Below, piece after piece: positions 7,964 to 14,005 of a stretch of DNA of 15,559 bases. Under the pieces are notes generated by a model. It was given only the letters and a program-made list of their open reading frames with translations. It had not been told where the DNA came from and made no database searches. Numbering within the stretch: the first letter of the stretch is position 1; each line of letters opens with the position of its first letter. The translations under genes were made by a program, and so were the position numbers. The stretch spans positions 2,500-18,058 of the forward strand of contig MEMY01000071.1 in assembly GCA_001768965.1 (NCBI GenBank). The letters are read 5' to 3'. This stretch comes from an archaeon RBG_16_50_20 (GTDB lineage Archaea; Thermoproteota; Bathyarchaeia; 40CM-2-53-6).

Positions 7964-8530
7964 TCAGACGCGAAGCGACGCCAGCGTGTAGTATACGATA
8001 TCTGTTCGCCTGTCCACGACGGCGAGAATCAGTTCTTTTTTCTCCTTCTCCGCAAATGCCAACAGCCTCTGCAGTTTCCGGAGACTTGCTTCGCCGCCCT
8101 CATACACAATTGAGATGAGACGCCTCAGAGGACCCTTGCCATAAATATCGAAGTCGAAATTTCGTTCAGATTCCCTGGCGATATAACCACGGTCTCGAAG
8201 GTCACGATAGACCAAGTATTTTATCCATATCTCCGGTTTGCCAACAGAGAATTTCCTAACCACATCACGTAGTGTCAGTTCCTTCTCGCTCTTCTTGTCG
8301 AACACTCGAATTCTCTGTTTTTCGATCAGGTAGAATGATTCATACGGCGTGAAGTAGAGCTTCTCATTCCTCAGAGCTCCGAAGCCCCGATCCCTCAACT
8401 CCATGAGTTCGGATTTGTAAGGTATGTAAACCCCTTTGCCCTCTAAGAGAGCGTTCCAAGGAATAAATTGTTGTTTCTCCTCGACTTGCGGAGTCTTTGC
8501 CTCCGCCGGAACATCTGCGTTTGCCTCCAA
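7964..8530 (-). CDS. endA: tRNA-splicing endonuclease family protein (EndA), probable structural subunit
   Basis: Belongs to the enzyme family that cuts introns from archaeal tRNAs. The N-terminal domain (about 30-95) has the typical SELMELRDRGFG ... LYFTPYESFYLIEK pattern. The C-terminal catalytic fold (about 100-188) has the hallmark IKYLVYRDLRDRGYIA, then FDFDIYGKG, and ends LILAVVDRRTDIVYYTLASL. The Tyr of the catalytic triad is kept (Tyr130). The His that normally follows 10 residues later (in an EHSxYLV segment) is missing: here the chain reads PLRRLISIVY and is several residues shorter. The third catalytic residue, Lys, aligns with K165 or E166. Loss of the triad is what the structural subunit of (alpha-beta)2 endonucleases looks like, so a separate catalytic subunit should exist elsewhere in the genome. 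Start is TTG; there is no closer alternative. Confidence 0.85.
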   Translation of the reverse strand: MEANADVPAEAKTPQVEEKQQFIPWNALLEGKGVYIPYKSELMELRDRGFGALRNEKLYFTPYESFYLIEKQRIRVFDKKSEKELTLRDVVRKFSVGKPEIWIKYLVYRDLRDRGYIARESERNFDFDIYGKGPLRRLISIVYEGGEASLRKLQRLLAFAEKEKKELILAVVDRRTDIVYYTLASLRV

Positions 8531-8534
8531 GAGG

Positions 8535-8572
8535 GCTCCCTTGCGGGAGCGCAGTGGGGTGCCTCAATTAAT
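8535..8572 (-). promoter_or_regulatory. endA-family promoter: TATA box and GCTCCC/GGGAGC inverted repeat
   Basis: ATTAATT at 8566-8572 is about 37 bp before the TTG at 8530. Between them GCTCCC (8535-8540) and GGGAGC (8545-8550) make a 6-bp stem. On the transcribed strand the loop is GCAA, a GNRA tetraloop. The predicted transcription start near 8543 falls inside the repeat, so a DNA operator is as likely as an RNA hairpin. Confidence 0.35.
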
Positions 8573-8659
8573 GCTTTTGCGACAACCGAGAACCCTCTTT
8601 GCTGCGCTGAGGAAAGCTAATTGCCCCCTAAGCTCGTTTCGAGAGAGATGTGAGCCCCG

Positions 8660-9697
8660 ATGCAACCTATGTCTGAGCTGAGAACGGTCGAATGGACAAA
8701 TGGCCGCGTCAGAATGATCGATCAAACAAAACTACCATACAAATTTGTCTACGTCAGCTACAAGAACTATAGGGAGATTGCGAGAGCCATCAAGGAAATG
8801 GTAGTCCGCGGTGCACCGGCTATTGGAGTTGCAGCGGCAATGGGGATTGCCCTTGCAGCCGATTCATCTCATGCCAAAACGAAACAGCAGCTAATTTCCG
8901 AACTTGGGGCTGCGGCTGTAGTCCTTCGGAAAAGCAGACCCACGGCTTGGAACTTGTTCTGGGCCATTGATAGGATTTTGCAGGTGGCGCGAAATGCCGC
9001 AGGCGAGCCTAAGAAGATAGCTTCCAGGGTTGTGGAAGAGTCGCTAAAGATTGCGGAAGAGGACATTGAAGCGAACAAGAGGATCGGCGAGCACGGTGCG
9101 GCTCTGCTGAATGATGGTGACAAGGTCCTGACTCATTGCAATACTGGAACATTAGCGACTGTGAGCTATGGTACTGCGCTAGCTCCGATTCGTACAGCCA
9201 TAAAGCAAGGCAAAAGATTGCAGGTAATCGCCACTGAAACTCGCCCCAGGCTTCAAGGAGCAAAGCTCACGACTTACGAGCTTCTCCGTGATAGGATTCC
9301 TGTTACATTGATTGTTGACGGTGCTGTTGGCTATGTGATGAACAAAGGCCTTGTCAACAAGGCGATTGTGGGAGCTGATCGAGTAACCAAGAAGTTTGTG
9401 GCAAACAAGGTTGGGACATACCTCATTGCGTTAGCTGCACAAGCAAATGAGATCCCATTCTACGTGGCTGCTCCTACGTCAACCTTCGATCTTCGATCTA
9501 ACCATTCCGAGGTTCAGATTGAAGAACGGAATGCTCAGGAGGTCACCCATATTGGAGGAAAAAGAATCGTACCGAAAGGCGTCAAAGTCTTCAACCCCGC
9601 CTTTGATGTTACGCCAGTAGAGCTTGTTGAGGGTTTCATCACAGAGAAAGGTGTGATCCGCGCCGATATGGTCAGAGCTGGCGTGCTCGGTACGTGA
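8660..9697 (+). CDS. mtnA: S-methyl-5-thioribose-1-phosphate isomerase (aIF2B-like family)
   Basis: Isomerises methylthioribose-1-phosphate to the ribulose form in methionine salvage; the fold is shared with aIF2B regulatory subunits and ribose-1,5-bisphosphate isomerase. MtnA features in order are RGAPAIGVAAA, THCNTGTLAT with the catalytic Cys at 160, ETRPRLQGAKLTTYEL, GADRV with the catalytic Asp at 240, NKVGTY and NPAFDVTP. Cys160 and Asp240 fall at the same numbers I recall for the Bacillus subtilis enzyme. The stretch after GADR is one residue shorter than usual (VTKKFVANK rather than IAANGDxANK). Length 345 is typical. ATG at 8660 or the ATG at 8669 could be the start. An alternative role in nucleoside/pentose-phosphate degradation is possible but less supported. 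Confidence 0.85.
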   Translation: MQPMSELRTVEWTNGRVRMIDQTKLPYKFVYVSYKNYREIARAIKEMVVRGAPAIGVAAAMGIALAADSSHAKTKQQLISELGAAAVVLRKSRPTAWNLFWAIDRILQVARNAAGEPKKIASRVVEESLKIAEEDIEANKRIGEHGAALLNDGDKVLTHCNTGTLATVSYGTALAPIRTAIKQGKRLQVIATETRPRLQGAKLTTYELLRDRIPVTLIVDGAVGYVMNKGLVNKAIVGADRVTKKFVANKVGTYLIALAAQANEIPFYVAAPTSTFDLRSNHSEVQIEERNAQEVTHIGGKRIVPKGVKVFNPAFDVTPVELVEGFITEKGVIRADMVRAGVLGT

Positions 9698-9716
9698 AGC
9701 TCAATCGAAGGATGGC

Positions 9717-10496
9717 TTAGACTTCTTGTAGCGGTTTCTTGCCTACCTGCAAAACGATTTCTACAGGACAGTGGGTAACTGCTTCTATCCTGTTTTTCCA
9801 GTCGGATCCCATGCCGACCAGAGCATACATTCCTGTGACTTCGGACTTGGCCTTCTGAACGATTCGCGTTAGCGCGATCTGTGTCTCGCCGCTGTCGATG
9901 ACATCATCCACTATAAGCACACAGTCACCTTTCCTAAAGGCGTCTCTCGGAACGTAGAGGCTTACCATTATTGCTGTCTTGCTGGGAATGTAGACTTCCT
10001 CAATAAATTCGCGGACTCCAACTTCCCTCTGCTTCTTGGCGATAACAAGTCCAACTCCAAGTCTGTGGGCTAAAAGGGCAGCCAATGGCACGCCATCAAC
10101 GGCGGCTGCCAAGATTTTTGTAATACGCATGCCAGCGAAGGCGTTCACAGCATGTTGAACGGCTCGCTCAAGCAATAGGGTGTCAGAAATCAGCTTGGTA
10201 TTATCGAAGTAGCCCGTATCGTCAAAACGAATTCTCTGTTGGATCTCTCCTTCAAGGCGCATAATCTTCTGGAGGGTTCGGTTGATGTTTTGCGCCCTAT
10301 CTATGGTCGGTAGAACGTGACCTTTCACATATCTGCTCAGAACGGTCTCGGGGAGGCCGATGATTTGCGCGAGTTCCCTGTACGTGTAATAGTTCTTGGC
10401 GAGGTTGAGAAGCTCGATGGTCATCAGCTTGTATTTCAGGTCTGATATACGAGAACCTGATCGCAATTTGCCGCCTTCTGTAGTCGTTTTTGACAA
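9717..10496 (-). CDS. HTH-phosphoribosyltransferase fusion (GfcR/PyrE-like regulator)
   Basis: A 259-residue protein joining an N-terminal helix-turn-helix (about 25-62: LLNLAKNYYTYRELAQIIG, PETVLSRYVKG) to a type I phosphoribosyltransferase domain. The PRPP-binding loop VLIVDDVIDSGET (about 193-205) is intact, as is the upstream strand KILAAAVDGVPLAALLAHRLG. Archaea have a family in which this fusion acts as a transcription factor (GfcR in haloarchaea) or as a purine/orotate salvage enzyme. The sequence does not say which. A DNA-binding protein sensing PRPP or nucleotides would fit its place beside a dNTP-metabolism gene. Start is TTG, supported by a TATA box 36 bp upstream. Confidence 0.8.
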   Translation of the reverse strand: MSKTTTEGGKLRSGSRISDLKYKLMTIELLNLAKNYYTYRELAQIIGLPETVLSRYVKGHVLPTIDRAQNINRTLQKIMRLEGEIQQRIRFDDTGYFDNTKLISDTLLLERAVQHAVNAFAGMRITKILAAAVDGVPLAALLAHRLGVGLVIAKKQREVGVREFIEEVYIPSKTAIMVSLYVPRDAFRKGDCVLIVDDVIDSGETQIALTRIVQKAKSEVTGMYALVGMGSDWKNRIEAVTHCPVEIVLQVGKKPLQEV

Positions 10497-10527
10497 GTAG
10501 GAACATTCACATGCCCATGCTGAACGG

Positions 10528-10535
10528 TAATAATA
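10528..10535 (-). promoter_or_regulatory. Putative TATA box of the HTH-PRTase gene
   Basis: TATTATTA on the minus strand, about 36 bp before the TTG at 10496, with a predicted start of transcription near 10506. It lies in the 73-bp gap after the dcd-family gene, so the two may be transcribed separately. Confidence 0.45.
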
Positions 10536-10569
10536 CTTTCGACACTCATTGACACAAAGAGTGGTGGTA

Positions 10570-11004
10570 CTACGGCCTGCTATCTACAATTCCTTGGCTA
10601 TCTTGATACTTTCCTCGATACGAATGTTGGGTCTTTCTGCTAAGCAGGTGCAGCGCCAGTTGCACGAATCTATCACCTTTGCTCATACGGAAAGCCTCAA
10701 TCTCGGCATTGAAGAGTGAAATCGTCAATTGGCCTCGGAAACCCGGATCGACCAAAGCTAGACTCGCGACGATCCCCGCGCGTGCAAGTGACGAGCGAAT
10801 GTGCAACGTTCCAGCCAAATCGTCCGGAAGCTCAACTCTCTCAAGAGTAGCCACGAGTTGGTGCGTTCCAGCGGGTATGGCCACATCCATTCCCACGCGA
10901 AGGTCGTATCCCGCCCCATTCAGGGACCTCGGATCGTAAGGATCCAAAACAAGTGACTTACCCTTGATCCGTCCTTCGATTTCAGAGTCGGACAAAACTG
11001 TCAA
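10570..11004 (-). CDS. dcd: dCTP deaminase / dUTPase superfamily protein
   Basis: Trimeric dCTP deaminase/dUTPase fold, expected to supply dUMP or remove dUTP in DNA precursor metabolism. The 144-residue chain opens MTVLSDSEI and carries PYDP, GYDLRVG, ERVELPDDL, IRSSLAR (70-75), VDPGFRGQL (85-93), GDRFVQL and a C-terminal YRGKYQ tail, all family marks. In dCTP deaminases the strand after the GF/WxG motif normally holds the catalytic Glu (xITLEL); here it reads QLTISL with Ser96 at that place. Asp86 sits where dUTPases have their catalytic Asp. It may therefore be a dUTPase-type or inactive member; the gene symbol indicates family only. The chain is shorter than the usual 160-200. Start is TTG. 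Confidence 0.75.
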   Translation of the reverse strand: MTVLSDSEIEGRIKGKSLVLDPYDPRSLNGAGYDLRVGMDVAIPAGTHQLVATLERVELPDDLAGTLHIRSSLARAGIVASLALVDPGFRGQLTISLFNAEIEAFRMSKGDRFVQLALHLLSRKTQHSYRGKYQDSQGIVDSRP

Positions 11005-11101
11005 ACTTGCTGCTCAGTCCTCTTGACCAGTATCCGTTACTTCGAACCTAACTATCTTACTTCTCCCAGCATCACTTCTTCTCCAGTAACCAAGTCAAAC
11101 G

Positions 11102-11107
11102 ATATAC
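11102..11107 (+). promoter_or_regulatory. Putative TATA box of tRNA-Arg
   Basis: ATATAC is centred about 32 bp before the first base of the tRNA at 11137, so the 5' leader removed by RNase P would be only a few bases. Confidence 0.5.
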
Positions 11108-11168
11108 ATTCATTCATGGGTAGCATTGGTCACCGCGGGCCCGTAGTCGAGCCAGGATTAAGACACAG

Positions 11169-11187
11169 AGAAAATCAAATCGTGTAT
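11169..11187 (+). other. tRNA-Arg intron 1 (19 nt, position 29/30, non-canonical)
   Basis: ACAC (11163-11166) pairs with GTGT (11182-11185), forming the 4-bp central helix of a BHB motif. The 3-nt bulges are AG|A (11167-11169) and AT|G (11186-11188), cut after the second base on each side. The intron-side helix is GA/TC. Removal joins CAG to GC inside the anticodon stem. Confidence 0.9.
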
Positions 11188-11195
11188 GCCTTCGG

Positions 11196-11210
11196 AGCTT
11201 ATGCGGTGAA
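11196..11210 (+). other. tRNA-Arg intron 2 (15 nt, position 37/38, canonical)
   Basis: Bulges GG|A (11194-11196) and AA|A (11209-11211) flank a central helix of CTTC (11190-11193) with GGTG (11205-11208), which has one T-T mismatch and one G-T pair. The intron itself folds as a GC/GC stem with loop TTAT. The outer helix is G11188-C11213 and C11189-G11212. Confidence 0.8.
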
Positions 11211-11376
11211 AGCCTGGGATCCGGGGTTCGAATCCCCGCGGGCCCGCCAACACTTCGTCAGGCGCGCTTTAACCTGATTCGTCGCTACGACTAATGCATT
11301 CAAATACTGCTCAGTGCTTTGCGAAAACACTCCAAGGTAAAGCCAGACGGACAAGAACGCTTTAGGGATAAGGACA

Positions 11377-12030
11377 ATGCGAAGATATGTGCTAACCATC
11401 GGCCTTCTACTCGTACTCGCGGGGGTCATTGTCTTGGACCAAGGAGTGCAGCTTCTCACTCCGGTTGCTGAGGCCTTCGGTCTGGTGTCCCGGGTTCAGA
11501 CTGAGAGGTCGTTGATCGGTCCAACATTGTTGACTGTTCCAGCTTCAAACTATACGTTTCTGTCAGCGGACTTGAAGGGTGGAGTGGAGGTCAAGGGTTC
11601 GCTGCAAGTTGTCGATGCGAGGGAGGCCGCGTTGTATGTGATGAACGAGGGGAACTTCACGCTATGGCGAACGGGACGGCCAAGCATGGTCATACTTGCT
11701 AAGCCTGTCGCCATCTCATACAACTTCACAATTACGCCACAAACTACAGGTACTTACTACTTCGTTTTCGACAATCAGGATGCGACTCGACGGACGGTTA
11801 TCTTCAATCTGAGCGTACTGGAGAGTGCAGTTCGTCTGAATCCACTGGTAGGCTATGCTGGATACGAATTGCTCACGCTCGGTTTCGTACTTACGATCAT
11901 TGGGATTAAGACTGGAAAGAAGCGCGAGCCTAGACTGCTTGTTCAGAAGGGCCTGAAGTGCAAGTTCTGTGGTGCGGAGCTTGAAGGTGACCAGATGTTC
12001 TGTGAAAAGTGTGGTCGCGCTCAAAAGTAG
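11377..12030 (+). CDS. Membrane-anchored protein with extracellular beta domain and C-terminal zinc ribbon
   Basis: A 217-residue protein. A membrane helix at about 4-28 is followed by an external region of about 125 residues rich in beta-type alternation and N-glycosylation-type sequons (NYT, NFT twice, NLS). A second helix lies at about 156-178, then a basic stretch (KTGKKREPR) and a zinc ribbon with Cys195, Cys198, Cys209 and Cys212 (CKFCGAELEGDQMFCEKCG). The external part, with ALYVMNEGNFTLW and TTGTYYFVFDNQD, is suggestive of a GOLD-like beta sandwich, a weak call. The ribbon is on the cytoplasmic side by the positive-inside rule. ATG start, with purine-rich GGGATAAGG just upstream. Stops converge with the MFS pseudogene at 6 bp. 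Confidence 0.75.
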   Translation: MRRYVLTIGLLLVLAGVIVLDQGVQLLTPVAEAFGLVSRVQTERSLIGPTLLTVPASNYTFLSADLKGGVEVKGSLQVVDAREAALYVMNEGNFTLWRTGRPSMVILAKPVAISYNFTITPQTTGTYYFVFDNQDATRRTVIFNLSVLESAVRLNPLVGYAGYELLTLGFVLTIIGIKTGKKREPRLLVQKGLKCKFCGAELEGDQMFCEKCGRAQK

Positions 12031-12036
12031 CCTTGC

Positions 12037-13216
12037 TTACTGCGAGGGCTTTTGATCGACACGTCGAAATAGTGTGTAGAACAGAGCGATCGAGGCTATG
12101 TAAAGTACTGTGCAGATGTAGAAAGGAAGGCTAAGGTTTCCGCTGCTTAACATTGAACCTCCTACGACAGTGCTTGCCGCGTTGAGTAGGCGCCATATCA
12201 CAACGTTGAAGGAGGAAGCGGTAGCTCGCTCGTCATCCGCAATCATATTCATCAAGAATGTATCAGCGAGCGGACTGGACATGTTCATGAGCATAGCTCT
12301 AACCACATAAAGGGGAGCTGCGACTAGGGCTGTAGGACTGAATGGCATAGCAAATAGGAAGAGCGTTGAAAAGAGCTGGGTTGCCACGATGCCTCTGACC
12401 AACCCCAGCCGTTTTGATATGCCCGGTGAGGTCACTGCGGCGAGACCCATGGCGATGTTGGAAACTGCGATAAGCGGTCCTGAGAAGACATCGGTTTCGG
12501 TGAAACGAAGGTAAAACCATGTTGGGATGAGTGGGATGATTAGTCCGGCGCCGAGCGCGATCATCATATTTGCTGTCGAGAACTTCACGATGATGCCAAG
12601 CGATTTTCGCGGCAGAATTCCGCCGCGCGGAGTCTTCGGTCTGACATCACTAGTCCACCTGAAGACCGAGAGCGGTGTCCCTATTCCAATGAGCCCCAAT
12701 GTGACGAAAGTCACACGATGAGCATCAAAGAGGCTCAATGGCATTAGCGGAAAGATTCCCGGCAGAAAACTTCCCACACCTGATGCGATTGTGAATGTTA
12801 CGAAAGATAGGCTGAACGTTGCTGGCCTCGATTCTTCTGTGGTTGTGTCTGCAAGGTAAGCGTTCCAGGTTGATAGGAACATGACCTCCCCATTCCGCCG
12901 AGAACCGCAGACAATTCGAGTAGAAGGAAATCGGAGGTGCAACCTGGAAGTATGAGGATGACTGACGCTATGAACGAGCTGTCAGCATCAGGACTTTTCT
13001 GCCGTGACGGTCGGAAAAGATGGCGAAGGGAATGCTGAATATGACCGTTGTCAATCCAAATGTTGTCAATATGGCTCCTAGGTTTGTGACCGACATGCCC
13101 TCCAACGGAAGAAAAACTGCTATTGCAACTCCGTAGAAGCCCAGACCCACAGCTAACGGACTTGCACCCAACACAACTCGACTGGTGTTGGTGGGAATGT
13201 TTCCGAATACATGCAA
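12037..13216 (-). pseudogene. MFS transporter interrupted by two frameshifts
   Basis: Three pieces in different frames add up to one major facilitator transporter of about 390 residues. Frame A (13216 to about 12975) gives TM1-TM2 and the MFS motif A, FSDRHGRKVLML. Frame B (about 12980 to 12890) continues with FIASVILILPG and FLLLELSAVLGGMG. Frame C (about 12895 to 12037) gives EVMFLSTWNAYLAD and the remaining eight or so helices, with no other break. Each switch equals the loss of one base; the second sits in a GGGG run. The gene may be newly dead, or these may be assembly errors, since all pieces look well conserved. The first possible start is TTG at 13216, directly after a stop. The thioesterase gene lies 52 bp upstream on the same strand. 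Confidence 0.8.
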
Positions 13217-13268
13217 CTGTGGGCTTCACAGGCTGCGTTGATGGGAGCACTCTGGAAAAACGCTTCGG

Positions 13269-13685
13269 CTATACTGTATTTTCACGAATGAGCTTCGCAA
13301 ACTCGTCTGGTAAGGGGACAGCTTTCCATTCCAGGTTGACTGCGATGCATTTCAGATATCCCTCAGCCGCGAGCTTGCTGTTTTCTGACCTGGTTAATTG
13401 GAAGTCGTAGGTGATCGTTTTCTCAGTTACCTCGCGGACACTCAAAGCAACTTCGAAGAGATCGTCGAATCGACAAGCAGCTCTGTATTGGCAGTGTGCT
13501 TCAATTCTTGGCAACATAATGTGGTATTTGTTCCGGATCGCATTGAGTGGAATCCCCAGCGATCTGTAAAATTCCTCTTCGCATGCTTCAAAATATCTGA
13601 GGAAATTACTATAATGCATCACTCCTGCGATATCCGTGTCGACCCAACGCACTCTAAAGTTCTGTTTGAACGTCACAACGCTCAA
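13269..13685 (-). CDS. YbgC/4-hydroxybenzoyl-CoA-type thioesterase
   Basis: Hot-dog-fold acyl-CoA thioesterase of 138 residues. The family signature is clear: VRWVDTDIAGVMHYSNFLRYFEACEE at 12-37, split as VRWVDTD (with Asp16/Asp18, one of which is the usual catalytic Asp), GVMHYSNF and a helix ending in EEEFYRSLG. The rest has the expected strands. It would hydrolyse an acyl- or aroyl-CoA, possibly counteracting the acyl-CoA synthetase at the other end of the window, although nothing links them directly. Start could be TTG at 13685, or GTG at 13676; the purine-rich GACGAGG lies at a better distance from the GTG. It precedes the MFS gene in a possible operon. Confidence 0.85.
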   Translation of the reverse strand: MSVVTFKQNFRVRWVDTDIAGVMHYSNFLRYFEACEEEFYRSLGIPLNAIRNKYHIMLPRIEAHCQYRAACRFDDLFEVALSVREVTEKTITYDFQLTRSENSKLAAEGYLKCIAVNLEWKAVPLPDEFAKLIRENTV

Positions 13686-13778
13686 CCTCGTCCCTAGGAT
13701 TGGACATGCAGGATTTAACAGGGCTGCTCTCCATCACAAATGCCATGACTCTTCTTCGCGTTGGTCTGCACGAACTCG

Positions 13779-13818
13779 TTAAACCTTATAGGCTACCGAA
13801 TCTTGGGTTTGATTCGGT
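13779..13818 (+). promoter_or_regulatory. tRNA-Tyr promoter with 8-bp inverted repeat
   Basis: TTAAA (13779-13783) and TTATA (13786-13790) are the A/T elements about 30-38 bp before the tRNA. ACCGAATC (13795-13802) and GATTCGGT (13811-13818) form a perfect 8-bp inverted repeat with an 8-nt spacer, and its right arm abuts the first tRNA base. Confidence 0.5.
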
Positions 13819-13849
13819 CCCGCGGTAGCTCAGCCTGGTAGAGCTTCCG

Positions 13850-13877
13850 AGTCCCTCTCTTGAAGAGTGACGGAGAC
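13850..13877 (+). other. tRNA-Tyr intron 1 (28 nt, position 30/31)
   Basis: The central helix CTTC (13844-13847) pairs with GGAG (13872-13875). Bulges are CG|A (13848-13850) and AC|G (13876-13878). The outer helix is G13843-C13879 and A13842-T13880. The inner helix GTC/GAC (13851-13853 with 13869-13871) is topped by a CTCT...AGAG hairpin. Confidence 0.9.
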
Positions 13878-13884
13878 GCTGTAG

Positions 13885-13933
13885 GTGTGCGCCCAAGGCG
13901 TACCCATGTCAGCCTACTAGGCTAACAACGGAA
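13885..13933 (+). other. tRNA-Tyr intron 2 (49 nt, canonical position 37/38)
   Basis: The central helix CTGT (13879-13882) pairs with ACGG (13928-13931). Bulges are AG|G (13883-13885) and AA|A (13932-13934). The inner helix is TGT/ACA (13886-13888 with 13925-13927). Two hairpins lie inside: CGCC-CAA-GGCG (13890-13900) and AGCCT-ACT-AGGCT (13911-13923). I see no box C/D motifs. Confidence 0.9.
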
Positions 13934-13949
13934 ACCGGAGTGTCGCTGG

Positions 13950-13975
13950 AGAGCCTTACCTTAAGGTTCGGCGAA
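13950..13975 (+). other. tRNA-Tyr intron 3 (26 nt, position 53/54, T stem/loop junction)
   Basis: The central helix CGCT (13944-13947) pairs with GGCG (13970-13973). Bulges are GG|A (13948-13950) and AA|T (13974-13976). The intron folds as a 7-bp stem GAGCCTT / AAGGTTC (13951-13957 with 13963-13969) and loop ACCTT. Confidence 0.9.
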
Positions 13976-13981
13976 TTCAAA

Positions 13982-14005
13982 ATAGGGCTGAAAGCTCTAT
14001 GAAAT
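13982..14005 (+). other. tRNA-Tyr intron 4 (24 nt, position 59/60, inside the T loop)
   Basis: The central helix TTCA (13976-13979) pairs with TGAA (14000-14003). Bulges are AA|A (13980-13982) and AT|T (14004-14006). The inner hairpin is TAGGGC / GCTCTA (13983-13988 with 13994-13999) and loop TGAAA. Confidence 0.9.

Larger units (their letters stand above)
11137..11249 (+). tRNA. tRNA-Arg(TCG): tRNA-Arg(TCG) with two introns, CCA encoded
   Basis: The acceptor stem GGGCCCG (11137-11143) pairs perfectly with CGGGCCC (11239-11245), followed by discriminator G and a genomic CCA (11247-11249). The D arm is 11146-11164 with G18-G19. The T arm is CGGGG / TTCGAAT / CCCCG (11222-11238). The anticodon arm is broken: CAG (11166-11168) is continued by GC (11188-11189) to give CAGGC. 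The loop is CTTCGG (11190-11195) plus A (11211), and the 3' strand GCCTG (11212-11216) pairs perfectly. U33 and anticodon TCG (11192-11194) follow, so the tRNA reads CGN arginine codons, chiefly CGA. Mature length is 76 nt plus CCA. Removing the introns of 19 and 15 nt is needed to restore the stem. Confidence 0.93.

Noticed and set aside
11190..11197. Anticodon CGG (tRNA-Pro) at tRNA-Arg
   Set aside because: This would shift the loop by one and break the CAGGC/GCCTG stem. The BHB registers fix the loop as CTTCGGA with TCG at 34-36.
11023..11277. Plus-strand open frame of 84 codons
   Set aside because: It crosses the whole tRNA-Arg gene, so it is accidental.
13850..13856. Anticodon CCC (tRNA-Gly) by reading straight through the first anticodon-stem bases
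   Set aside because: No 3' strand pairs with such a stem, and C1-G72 with A73 is a tyrosine pattern. Splicing gives GTA with complete stems.
13885..13933. Box C/D guide RNA inside tRNA-Tyr intron 2
   Set aside because: I found no RTGATGA or CTGA boxes; the intron is two simple hairpins.
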